Shown: piece after piece, positions 23,263-33,336 of the stretch | Layout: each line of letters opens with the position of its first letter | Position numbering within the stretch: the first letter of the stretch is position 1 | Origin: Lunularia cruciata | Lineage: Eukaryota; Streptophyta; Marchantiopsida; Lunulariales; Lunulariaceae | NCBI GenBank assembly: GCA_948567375.1 | Contig: OX419756.1 | Coordinates: 25,398,552-25,462,551 of the forward strand | Reading direction: 5' to 3' | Length of the DNA: 64,000 nucleotides | Position numbers and translations under genes: made by a program | The notes under the pieces: generated by a model | What the model was told of the DNA's origin: nothing | The model's input: only the letters and a program-made list of their open reading frames with translations | Database searches by the model: none

Positions 23263-23334
23263 GGGGCATTGCGAGAATCGAACTCGCGGCCTCTTGCACC
23301 CAAAGCAAGAATCATACCACTAGACCAAATGCCC
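23263..23334 (-). tRNA. tRNA-Pro (UGG)
   Basis: The 72-base minus-strand sequence folds as a cloverleaf. The acceptor stem GGGCATT pairs with AATGCCC plus a discriminator base. The D arm contains GGTCTAGTGGTA. The anticodon arm CTTGC-TTTGGGT-GCAAG gives anticodon TGG. The T arm is GCGAG-TTCGATT-CTCGC. There is no intron. Internal A and B boxes are present, and a T run about 20 bases downstream can end pol III transcription. The sequence is nuclear-type, not plastid-type. Confidence 0.96.
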
Positions 23335-23490
23335 GTGTACATATCGACCTCAGATTATTTTGTTATTAACATCTTTTTTACAATGTTAAACCTTATTTTG
23401 TTCCTGCTTACCCTACCAGCTACTGAGTTGATAGAAATCTAACTAAGTACTACAACAAAATTCTTCACGTCAGACGCTATGATGGTACTA

Positions 23491-23951
23491 ATTCTCAGTA
23501 GTTTCTCAGATTAAACTAGAAGCTACCAAAGAATCATGCATAGTGCTGAATAGTGAACCGCCGAATCCACCAGCTACACCCAACATATGGACTGGGTGCA
23601 TAAGGATGTTGTGTTCAGCTTGGAATACGATCTTGAAATTGAAAGTACCAGAAATACCCAAAGGCATACCGTCAGTGAAGCTCCTTGACTAATAGGATAG
23701 ATCAAGAAAACCGCAGTAGTAGCAGCAACAGGAGTTGAGTATGCACAGCAATCCAAAGACGCATAACTAAATGGTAGCTAAGTTCCCATCGAGCAAGTTA
23801 CACCTAAGAAAAAAATAAAGAACAATAGGTTCGTAAAAACCACCGTTGTACATTCATCAATCAACAGAAGCAGCTTCCCAAATAGGATATAAATGTAAAC
23901 CATAGCTAAAGAGGTTGGAATAATAGCACCATGTTATTTCCATAAAGAGAG
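23491..23951 (-). pseudogene. psbA: Nuclear insertion of plastid psbA (D1 protein), central fragment
   Basis: On the minus strand, reading across several frame breaks, this gives successive D1 pieces: [85 protein letters not shown] and ETTEN. That is about the middle 130 residues of photosystem II D1, including the histidine-bearing HMLGV region. Frameshifts, stops (TGA in SSLI*ETTEN) and many substitutions show an old, non-functional nuclear copy. It starts and ends abruptly. The right end abuts a non-LTR tail. Confidence 0.93.
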
Positions 23952-23955
23952 AAGA

Positions 23956-24065
23956 AGGCTGTCGCATGTGATAACAAGAAGGATGAGAAGACCCCGTCAA
24001 GCCGGACAAGGCAAAGACATAGGGGTAAAATGGAGCTAAGCCCCAATAGTAGCGGTAAGAGAAAT
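23956..24065 (-). mobile_element. Non-LTR retroelement tail, minus orientation, abutting the psbA fragment
   Basis: On the minus strand: ATTGGGGCTTAGC, CCATTTTACC, TTGTCCGGCTTGACGGGG, CTTCTCATCCTTC, then a GCGACAGCCTTCTTC end. This is the same block order as in the other copies. The psbA fragment begins within about 5 bases of its 3' end. Confidence 0.8.
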
Positions 24066-25804
24066 ATGCACTAAAGAAGAGATCTTCTTTTCCAATCTTC
24101 TTTGTGGAAATACCAGTTCACGGATATCATTAATGTCTACAGGAGGAGCTGTAATAAATCAAAGCAATGAATACTGAAGTTGCTGTTAATAAAGTAATAA
24201 CCATCCAATACACCGAACCATCCAATTTTAAACGGGTTTCATCGCTAATAACCCAATGTCAGAAGCGACCCCAAATGCTTGCGCTTTCGCGTTTCTCTAA
24301 AGTAGCGGCCATAGTAAAACTCGGTTTCAAAGTAATTAACAGTTTCCCAGATATTAAAAACTTGTTAATTTACCTGAAGATGGTGGTAATGTCCTTTGTT
24401 GCTTCCACTGCACACTCATGCAAAAAGGTCAGTGATAACCAAAAGGAAGCAGTCAAGCAACCGCTGATCAACTCTAACGTCTTCAATATCCTTCTAAATT
24501 CCACGCAAAAATGATCATTTGTAGAAACATAATCATAATTTTGACACATTAAAAGAAGTATTAGAATGAAAAGGCTGGAGTTCTGCAAACTGGATGAAGC
24601 TGAAATATGAACTCCAGTTTTTCATGAGACTAATAGATCTAGATAGTGTGCTGAATCCGAATCAGTGGTTTACGAAACACGGTGAATATCCTTCTGGCTT
24701 AGAAATGTTCTGATGTTTTGTAACATCTGAATGTTGACGTCCAGTCTTGTAGAGGCTACATGTGCTAATAAATTGCAGAAATTCACCTAAGGAATTAAGG
24801 GAAAGGAGGGTCATTGGTCTGACTGGATCATGTAACAAATATCCCTCTAGACTAGTGTTTAGCGGCTTATCTTATCGTCAAATTTGTACCTTGAACATTC
24901 TTCCAAGTTGCTCGAGGTATTCAAAAACTACTCGTTCTTGAAATTATGAACATTTGCCACACTTCATTCATGCTCAGTCGCATGTCCTCCTTCCCCCCGC
25001 TCATTTGGTGAAGAGGGTGTTTTTGGAAAACCTCAAAAGTGCTTTCTTCTCCCAAGGACCCAAGACTACGAGAAAACACAAACTAGTAGGCATTTTCACT
25101 TAAGAGCACACTAAACAAGATTGTTTACATATCACTAACCATCTAAAGAGGGCACTTGCTCTACTAGGTAGACCTGTCAAGCATGAAAATAAGTATTACC
25201 AAGAAAAGGAAGTGCTCAACTATAATGATGGGGAGATTCTGAACAAACGCATCTAACATTAGAATGCAAGAAGTTCATAACCAGGTCGGAACGAGGAATA
25301 AACTCTTGACCTTCGGGGAAGCAACTGTATGCCTCAATGAATTTCTATTTGCAATCTTATTAGAAAGAGCCGCCAGATCTCTAGTTGAAGTTTGCTACTG
25401 GGAGATGTACGGATATGTCAATATTCAAGGATAATATAATGGGTATAGGATATTATTGTCTTGTTAAGAAGCAAAATATATAATAGGTCAGAGCGACTAT
25501 TTGAGGGGAATCTTTGTGGATTGACTGAATTCAGAGTCTTCGGCATTTTGGGTGAGCCCTTTTACGGGGTCGGCGAGTCTTTAGAACACCAAACTTAGTA
25601 CATTAAACGATCTTCTAACTTTTAACTAACATTGTATATAAGAAGGCTTCCCCATGATTCTCGAATCTTGGCATAGTCGGATCCATTTCTCAGTGTCCTT
25701 TTGTCGTAGAGCTGCTTTTCTTAGTCCGCTAGTTGCTCACCATGGCGGTACCAGAGGCGTCAAAACTGAAGAACAGTAAGAGATTTTAAAACTTCGGGCT
25801 GGGA
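24066..25804. other. Intergenic DNA; one unrecognised 115-codon open frame
   Basis: An ATG frame at 24167-24514 has no motif I recognise and lies next to decayed insertions, so I do not call it a gene. A 9-base inverted repeat (CTGGAGTTC, 24575-24583 and 24609-24617) is present. Confidence 0.4.
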
Positions 25805-25886
25805 CGACGCCTGAGAGATTCGAACTCTCGCGGGGAAACCCCATGTACTTAGCAGGCACACGCCTTAACCACTCGGCCAAAGCGTC
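25805..25886 (-). tRNA. tRNA-Ser (GCU)
   Basis: An 82-base type II tRNA on the minus strand. The acceptor is GACGC...GCGTC, the D arm TGGCCGAGTGGTTAAGGC, the anticodon arm TGTGC-CTGCTAA-GTACA (anticodon GCT), a long variable arm follows, and the T arm is GAGAG-TTCGAAT-CTCTC. There is no intron. Minus-strand T runs follow within about 15 bases. Flanking CTGG and CCCAG lengthen the terminal inverted repeat beyond the mature tRNA. Confidence 0.96.
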
Positions 25887-26345
25887 CCAGATGCATCTGC
25901 ATTATCCCAAAATTTTATTTGTTAGTTAGAAGCAGTAGTCATCATGCGTAGACAACGACAATACGATGATTCTTCATTCAATCAGGGTAGCTTACTTTTT
26001 CTGAGATTTACTTTAGGTGGGAAGTGACTAAGTTGGCAGCAGAAAGATTGAATTTTGAAAGAGTTTGAAGAGATTGCACAAAGCTTTTTCAGGTGTAAAT
26101 TTAAAAGCATATTAGGTAGATAAGTACAAGATTCCTCTGTTGTGAGTTCTGGGAAGGCCCATTACCTCCATCTACAGGTCTATTTTACTCAGATCCATTG
26201 GAAGCATGTGACAGAATCGTGTGGTCAAGCTATTAACCAGTTCAGCCCGGAAATTGAGCCGGCTTACATGTAAGCTTCTGCCCCATAGATGGTCTATTCT
26301 AGAGAGGGTTAACTCAACACTAGAACAGTGTTGAATGTCCGAAGC
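25887..26345. other. 3' side of the GLTP gene; nothing else recognised
   Basis: Probably holds the 3' UTR of the minus-strand gene at 26346. A 7-base inverted repeat (CAACACT/AGTGTTG) lies near 26310-26330. Confidence 0.5.
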
Positions 26346-26951
26346 TTATGAAGCCTTGAGGTCATCCATGTCTACGCTTTTCAAAAATGTGTGATTCTCT
26401 TGAAGAATAGGTGAAAAAGTTGAAACAAAATTCTCAATATCTAGATTCAAGTTACCGCTTCCAAGTAGCTCGTAGAACTTCTTCCTGTCTGGTACAAGTT
26501 TCATGGCCACTGTAAAAGCAGCGCTTGCAATCCAGCCGTGCCACTTCTTCAAGGTAGCGGCATATGCCTCATTGGAAGCTTGGGCCATTGTATACTCTGG
26601 GTTCTCCAGCAGTTTGCTGAAAAGCTCCACAAGGAAATCCATGGCCCTTGTCAGCCAAAGAAGACCCTGTGTGCAGCTTGTGGATTTCTTAGCCGTCTTG
26701 TCTGCCACTTCTTTCCGGACTATGTCATACAAGAGATAGTATGATGTAGAATCAGTGGCGTACTTGGCATCCAATCTCTCGATATTACCACCAACATCGG
26801 ACTTCACTAGCGACATAGAGCTTCCGAATTTGTCAATCACAGGAAGCACAAGACGGCAAACATCCAGGAAAGGCTTGGTAAGGGTATCCCCTGTTGGTGA
26901 CTTCACATGGGGCATGGCCTGTAATGCGGGAGTAAACACGGTCTCTGGCAT
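26346..26951 (-). CDS. Glycolipid transfer protein (GLTP1-like)
   Basis: A 201-residue all-helical GLTP-fold protein from the ATG at 26951 (MPETVFTPALQAM). An in-frame ATG 20 codons upstream gives an extension unlike the family, so I prefer the inner start. Known glycolipid head-group contacts are present: Asp52 and Asn56 in SDVGGNIERL, Trp99 in LLWLTRAMDF and His138 in KKWHGW. The end, MDDLKAS, matches plant GLTP1 proteins. Family members move glycosphingolipids (in plants probably glucosylceramide) between membranes from the cytosol. The frame is open with no intron, and no signal peptide or membrane segment is seen. Confidence 0.93.
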   Translation of the reverse strand: MPETVFTPALQAMPHVKSPTGDTLTKPFLDVCRLVLPVIDKFGSSMSLVKSDVGGNIERLDAKYATDSTSYYLLYDIVRKEVADKTAKKSTSCTQGLLWLTRAMDFLVELFSKLLENPEYTMAQASNEAYAATLKKWHGWIASAAFTVAMKLVPDRKKFYELLGSGNLNLDIENFVSTFSPILQENHTFLKSVDMDDLKAS

Positions 26952-27689
26952 TGTGTGTGTACCTTGTAAACCAAAGTTCTTTCTTCCCTCTGCCAACCAA
27001 TTGCCGCACATGAGACCAGATCTTACCCCAATTCAGAAGAAACTTCAAACAAGACAATGTGCATCAGGCCTCAATTCGTACTATTCTCTTCGATTTGACC
27101 GATCTATGGAGTTTGTCGGAAGAACAGATCAAAAACAGACACAGAAGATGTTGCATCCATCTAAACGTCATCAATGGGGTCCAGCCTTCATACCTCCGAT
27201 CTACTGTATTTCTCGTTCGAGGGCCTCAGAAAGATCTGATTGCCTGGCAGCAAAGACCGATACGCTGCTGCCAGAGCAAGCGATACTACTTCCCGCAACT
27301 CCTTTAGCGCGCTCTGCCTTCAGTGCTTCTCAGATCTAATGCCTTCTTTGTCACTGCATCTGAGATCTGTTGTCTATTTCTATGAAAGTCTTCCCTCGTC
27401 ATTCCATCCCGTTCAGTTTGTTCATCCCCTGTCTCTTAGTGCCATTATAACTGTTCAAGTCGTGCATTTTATTCTTCACTTTTTAATTTGATTCGTCCCA
27501 AGTTCTTCAATAACTGCTGCAAACACAGATCCAGAATAATAGGCTCAAATCAAGCTGCACTACATACTTCTTGTAGCTGCTATTGTATATCGATCACGCA
27601 GTTAACTATTATCTGACTGGAGCTAGAATTCCGATGACGTCGTGAGATAGAATTCCGATGACTCTAAAAATATGTGTTGTACTCCCTTC
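26952..27689. other. 5' side of the GLTP gene
   Basis: Should hold its promoter. A plus-strand frame crossing it is an antisense shadow. A 14-base direct repeat, AGAATTCCGATGAC, occurs at 27625-27638 and 27649-27662. Confidence 0.5.
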
Positions 27690-28105
27690 CTTTCCAAGTA
27701 TAGGGATATGCAGCAAAGTCACCTTTATATTCTTCTACCTTTGGAGTTATATAGGAGAGACACTCAGTGTCTATCCCATATGACTGCACGAGAGATTATC
27801 ATATTAGACGGCAAGATACCACTCTCATTCTCACACTTTGTAACATATTTTAAAAAGCATATATTGTTCTACAGGGGAACATTGAAGAGCAATCACTCTA
27901 GTGATGTTTCTCTGGATGCTCCAATTATCTATAGACCTGATGATTTGTATAGCTCAGACAGCATAGGTGGCAGATTTTTCATATTAGTATTATAGAAACC
28001 TAGCCCATTCTACCTCTTTTGTCTCTCCCTTGTAAGGCTTGATGGGGTCTTCCAATCCTTCATATGTTCTATGTGGTCACCTTTTCTCCCTTTCACACCT
28101 GTGCC
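27690..28105 (+). mobile_element. Non-LTR retroelement copy 1, 5'-truncated
   Basis: Matches copy 2 (28613-29440) from its KYRGMQRGHL region on: here SKYRDMQQSHLY, then a diverged C-terminal stretch, then the shared 3' region (TAGCTCAGA, CCCATTCTACC, CTCTCCCTTGT, CTTGATGGGGTCTTCC, GGTCACCTTTT). A 107-codon frame is still open but lacks the zinc finger and most of the endonuclease-like part, so it is a fossil. No target duplication found. Confidence 0.75.
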
Positions 28106-28612
28106 ACCTTGCTGCTGTCGCTGGCTATGACATGATCTTCTACTTATCGGCATACTTCAAGTGGCCCAGTGGCAGCTACATTTACACACTTGAAGTCGGA
28201 GAGAAGTTGCGTCTCTCGTATGGTAAATTATTCCGCATTACTAGACTGAGCAATATGACCACTAACAACTGCAATTTAAAAAACAGATTTGTTACTACCT
28301 TCTTTCACCTCATGAGTGCACAACAGTTTGCTTAACATAATGAGTGTATACATGATGCAAAATTTCTCTAGTCAGCTCATACAGTATAAATTTACAGCAA
28401 GGTATTTCGTTTGGTCAATCAAAGCGAAACTCTGCAATGACATCGTACGTATTGGGTGAAACTCGTCCCGAAGAGTACTTTAAGCTCAATTGGTGAATGG
28501 ATATCGTTAATGGGTGGAAAACTCAACCAAATTTTGCGGTAGAGTAACCTTTGACTTGACATTGATGGTTGCCTTTTTCTTTGACATCCGTCTCCGGTAA
28601 GTTAGTCTCCAC
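28106..28612. other. Between the two retroelement copies; nothing recognised
   Basis: No gene motif on either strand. Confidence 0.4.
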
Positions 28613-29440
28613 TTTAAAGCTACTTTCTCTACAGCGATGAGGTTCCGCCTAGGTGTAGTCCACTCATCTGCATCTTCATTACTCACTTGTGAGTGTGGTT
28701 CTACACTAGATGCAGCAGCGATCCACATGACATGATGTCCTTTTGGAGGACAGAGAATAGCTACCCATGATGTCATTAGGGACATAGTGTTTGCTATAGC
28801 ACGAGAGAGTGTATACTTGGCTTGGAGGGAGAGTTCATATGCTTTGGAGATGACACATGTCAGGGCAGACTTATATTTGGTCGGAGATGATCAGGTGATA
28901 ATAGCGGATGTCGTGGTTACGGACCTTACGCGGGATACAATTTCGGAGGGAGTGATTACCCATCCCCTTGGATGGGCGGCAAGTGCAGCAGCAGGTCGCA
29001 AGGTCTCCAAGTATAGGGGCATGCAGCGAGGTCACCTCTTTGTTCCTCTAACCATGGAGTTATATGGAGCGATGGACACGGCATTTTACACATTTGCCAG
29101 AGAGTGCACGAGAGCTTATCATGTGAGCCGTCAAGGGGTACCACTCTCAATCTCATACTTTATAGCATATTTAGACAGCATGTGTCCATTGCTATACGGA
29201 GGGCAGTGGCTGGTGCAATCCATAGGAGAGCAATCACATTAGATGATGTTTCTTCGGTCGTTCCAGTTGTGTGTAGACCGTACGAACTTGCATAGCTCGG
29301 ATATCTTCCGTGCAATGGGGCAGATTTCTCATATAGACTCTATTGGGCTTAGCCCCATGTTACCTTTTTTTGTCTCTCCCTTGTTCGGGCTTGATTGGGT
29401 CTTCCCATCCTTCATTTGTCCAACACGGTCACCTTTTTCA
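28613..29440 (+). mobile_element. Non-LTR retroelement copy 2: C-terminal zinc finger, endonuclease-like domain and 3' UTR
   Basis: One frame reads STAMRFRLGV, then a cysteine/histidine finger (CECG...H...C), GGQRI, HDVIRDIVFAIARE, and RADLYLVGDDQVIIADVVVTD. This order (RLG, C-x-C, H, C, GG-R, H-D-RD, then a PADL...DV-T core) is what I know from C-termini of non-LTR elements with a restriction-enzyme-like endonuclease. Decay: TGA at 28733-28735 and a frame change near 29160. The coding remnant ends about 29295 (CRPYELA), followed by about 140 bases of 3' UTR ending GGTCACCTTTTTC. The reverse transcriptase part is missing. Confidence 0.65.
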
Positions 29441-31040
29441 TTTAAAGAACTGGACGCTCATCTTAACAACTTATAGGGTAAAGTCGTGTCTGTAAGTACT
29501 TGATGAGGATGTACTACAACTGTGTCCTAATGACAAAGTATTCTCACCGGCTCTTGTGAAGCCTGCATGCAATTGCTGTGAACATTTCAAAGTGAACATT
29601 TATCTCTAACTCGTTGCTTCCAACAGTCATCATGTCTATAGCTGTAAGAATTGAAGAAAACATTCCACAATGATTATCTTATCTCTACTTACTCTCAGCG
29701 ACATCATTCGTTATGTAAATGATTTATGAGTGGATATCTTTTATAAGGTGATTTGTGAGGAGAACGCTGTTAGTATCTGACATGGACATGCGAAGGTGTT
29801 CATCTTTCTTTCCCACTCTCCAAGACTTCGACAGTCACGTCGATACAAGAATCAAATTCTGTGATGTTAATTGTACATTAGGACATCTTGCAGTTCAAAA
29901 CCTTTAGAACGTGGTTCATTTGGAACTCTGTCCAAATCTTGCAAATCGACAGCACTCTACAACGCGGACCTATTTGAAAGATGCCATCGTGAAAGACATT
30001 GGGCTCCAAGGCTGATTGGTTGGACTTCGAACTAGGAACAGAATGGTCTTCGGACGAGCTCGAAGATAGACTAAATGACAAAATGTTGCAAACATGTGTG
30101 ATCTGCGCTGAGTGACACGAGGTTTGTCTTTGTGATAAACTCGGCATTCTTCACATCCGTCTTCAGAGTGAGTAGTTTACTTGCAACTGCTTCCACATGT
30201 GAACTGTCCAGATTTAGGAATATCTTCCGCTGAGCACTATCCATGTATAAACTCTGTATATTTATAAAGCCCAAATTCAAATCAACAAAGCATACGCCTA
30301 CATAAGGCTAATCTTGAGGAATTGACGCGGTTGTCCTAACCGCAACGTATGGAAGTGACTGAGTCCCACCCCTCCTCGCAGACGTGGACGAGAAATTCTA
30401 TTCATCCGATGCATGAATGGCGTGGGTGGATGTGGTATTTCGTACGAATTCATTATGTGGGAAGTTCTCTGATAAATGTAGAACAGGAGCAAGAAATTTT
30501 GGAGTAAGATTGCGCGGCGATCTGCCCTCGTACTCTCGGATTTCGTTTCCATTGCGTTGTCCCAGGGAATTCGCCTTTCACGTGTTGGAGGTGTGTGTTT
30601 TAGAGCAGTTACGACCAGCACTCGGAGTTCATTCTACTAATAAGAAAACATGCCCGACTGTCCTAGATGTTTCGACAGACGCAGAATAATTTTGGAGCTC
30701 TACAATTGCTGAGGTGAAACGCAGCAGCATAAAAAAGGGCACAGATCGGATTTGGCGATCGATTAGATAATGGACGTTTATCAACTCTTGTGGCTCGGCG
30801 GATATCAGGTCCCAAGCTACTTGTTCAAGAGAGCCTCAGGATGCTTCTCTTCCACCTCTCGTCCTTTCAGATTTTATCTTACGTCTGGACAAGTGGATTC
30901 TTGACGAATAGAAATAATTGATTTATGAGGTAAATCTTGGGCATTCGTAGCCATTATGAATTCTTGGAGGGCCGAATGCAGTGACGACCATTTGAGCTCC
31001 GGTGAAATCTTTTAGTTGGAGCTTGAGCTCGTCGAGAAAC
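29441..31040. other. Intergenic DNA; nothing recognised
   Basis: Several open frames of 70-107 codons on the minus strand lack motifs and overlap each other. The upstream exon of the ZIP gene, if it ever existed, would lie here, but I cannot find its signal peptide. Confidence 0.45.
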
Positions 31041-32047
31041 ATGTGCTGTGATACTGTCACCGAATTTGGTTGTTCTTGCACGTATACAGCCTCACAACTG
31101 AAGGCGGGAATCTTTGCAATTCTCAGAGCTAGCACAATCGGAATTAGCCTGCCATTGGTTGGAAGGAAATGGGAGCATCTCAAGGCGCAGGATAAGATTC
31201 TCGCCCTCGCGAAATGCTATGCAGCCGGTGTAACTTTAGCTACAGGCTTCGTCCATATCCTCCCGGATGCTGAAGAAGCGTTTGGAAATCCTTGCTTGCC
31301 CGATTCCGCATGGGGGAAGTTCTCATTTGCTGTGTGCATTGCTATGGCAGCATCTCTTGCAACTTTGGTGCTAGAATTCGTCACCATGGCTTACGTCGAG
31401 CGGAGGCATGCTGCAGCTACAAGCACTCGTGTTGAGACTTGTGATCATCCATGTTCTGGGGCCATCGCCAACTTTTCTGAGTTGAAGAGTGTGGCATCTC
31501 TTGATGTCGAGACAGATTCTTTGGAGATGAGTGGGACCTTCGAGGATGAGGCCCCAACTAAAAGGTTACCAGCAACAGGCGACCATTGCGTCAATCCAGT
31601 GGTTATTTCTCAAGTGTTGGAGCTGGGAATCATAGCAAACTCAATAAGCATAGGAATAACTCTCGGTGTGTCTAAGAATCCGTGCCCTATACGACCACTC
31701 ATGGCATCCCTATGCTTCCACCAATTCTTCGAGGGCATTGCTCTGGGAGCTGCATAGCCGACGCACATTTTACCAGCCTCCAGTCCACTGTCATGTCGTG
31801 TGCTTTCGCTGTCACGGCACCCGCGGGAATAGTCATTGGGTTTGGAATTGCCTCTGGTTACAACCAAAACAGCGTGAGTGCAAATTTGATAGAAGGGGTT
31901 TTCGATGCGAGTTTCGCTTATGCCATCTTCAGAAAGGCCTATTACCATCGAAAACTTTTACTTCCTAGATTTGGGCCCTTTTACAAACTATGTACGTCCT
32001 CTAGAGGCTTGGACTTGCACATATGTCTTGTGACTCATCAAACCTGA
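31041..32047 (+). pseudogene. ZIP-family Zn/Fe transporter, broken
   Basis: Strong ZIP family match: LKAGIFAILRASTIGISLPLVG (TM1), YAAGVTLATGFVHILPDA (TM2), AMAASLATLVLEF (TM3), a variable loop, QVLELGIIANSISIGITLG (TM4), CFHQFFEGIAL (TM5), then after a frame change CIADAHFTSLQSTVM, APAGIVIGFGIASGY and GVFDA. Breaks: a one-base loss near 31750 creates TAG at 31755-31757 and moves TM6-7 to another frame; homology stops after GVFDA so TM8 is missing; no signal peptide; the loop has no HxHxH series; and the transport His of TM4 (normally HS) is Asn. ZIP proteins import Zn, Fe or Mn into the cytosol; this copy should not. Confidence 0.88.
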
Positions 32048-32088
32048 GGTACTCGATCTTTCGAGGTTTGTAAACCGGGAGTGAAGAT

Positions 32089-32142
32089 CATGTACGAGAA
32101 CATGAAGACTACGTACGCGAGTATTTCATTTTCTCGTACATG
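32089..32142. repeat. 54-nt hairpin downstream of the ZIP pseudogene
   Basis: Arms of 18 bases (CATGTACGAGAA...) with one mismatch and an 18-base loop. A weaker one (CAAACCT/AGGTTTG) lies just before it at 32039-32070. Confidence 0.8.
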
Positions 32143-33073
32143 TGAACTTTGCTGTTGTTCCCTATCTTGATATAACTCGTCACGTTACCACATATTATAA
32201 TTCTTCGTTTTGTGTGATCCAAGTTCGTGAGTACATGAGTTTATGCATTAGAGTGGAGTACCGACGTCCCACACAAGTCGCATCAAGATGAGAGTAGTTG
32301 AGCGTCTGTGTTTTGCACCGTGGTCTCAGCGTTTTCCCAACATAGATATTGCATACATCCATCCTCGGGTCCTAAATCCGTCTCATCGAAGATATTCGCA
32401 GCTATCTAGCAACCTCTGTTCACCTTGTGGGGTCGTTACCACTTACACTGCGTCTCACTAATGCCCTGCGGGGCTGACGAGATCTTATAAGCAGATAATT
32501 TTGAAGTTAGCTCTTCATATGTATTGGCGTTACTTAGCCCTAGACTCCGCGCGTTACTGGTGACTGGCCAATAACTCAACAAACTAGTTTTCCATCTTTC
32601 TAAATTGGATGCTAAACATTCTCTAAAGTAGACATGGTAGAGGTGGTGTTCTCTTTCCCTTGAACTACATTTGCAACCTTGAGTAACAGTTTTAATTCTC
32701 AAGAGCAAACAAAGATTGGGTAAAGGGTATAAACAACGACAGTGATTTAACCCTACATGTCCCAGAATGGGGCAATGAACCGCACTGGGGTTGTACGTCT
32801 AGATATTGGGCTACTGACCGCAATGAGTTTGCCACACAAAAGTCGAATTGTCTTGTGAATTACTTCTCGCTGGGCTACGCACATCCGTGGTTACTATTAC
32901 ACCCGACCATTTAGGTGCGTGGTTAGTGTCTTAATCCCACCGTGCATGGTTGTCCTAAACCTACCCTAAACCGGTTGTAGTACCAGCAGGATTATCAATG
33001 AATGGTTCTGTACTTGTGTGCCCTACCTCAGTAGCTGCTCCACGCATCCGCCTGTCCAAATTTGGAGGAGAAA
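32143..33073. other. Intergenic DNA; nothing recognised
   Basis: No supported gene, RNA or repeat. Confidence 0.45.
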
Positions 33074-33336
33074 GACTCATACGAAGAAATTCAACCAATA
33101 CCAATTTACTTCACAAAGCGTCGGCCTTCAGAAGCGCGGGTATTTTATAATCATAGTCTTAAATCCGACCTAGACGAAATCGACGACCTAATTGAAGATC
33201 TGGATCAGAGAGTAAGGAGTCGAGCATCAGATATGTTCAGAAAGCGGGAGACTCATACGAAGAAATTCAACCAGTACCAATTTACTTCACAAGGACGTGA
33301 GCCTTCAGAAGCGCGGGTATTTTATAATCCTTGTCT
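33074..33336. repeat. Direct duplication, unit about 85 bp, period about 175 bp
   Basis: GACTCATACGAAGAAATTC starts at 33074 and 33249. Both copies continue to GAAGCGCGGGTATTTTATAA. An open frame spans both, but the first parts are read in different phases, so it is probably not a protein repeat. Confidence 0.8.

Noticed and set aside
24167-24514. 115-codon open frame starting with ATG
   Set aside because: Lies beside decayed insertions, has an overlapping antisense frame and no recognised motif.
26755-27339. 194-codon plus-strand open frame
   Set aside because: It runs antisense to the GLTP gene and shows no motif; the GLTP frame explains the lack of stops.
27059-27491. Plus-strand frames upstream of GLTP
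   Set aside because: Overlapping short frames without motifs in what should be promoter DNA.
28507-28785. 92-codon minus-strand frame
   Set aside because: Antisense to the zinc-finger part of the non-LTR element, which gives a far better match on the plus strand.
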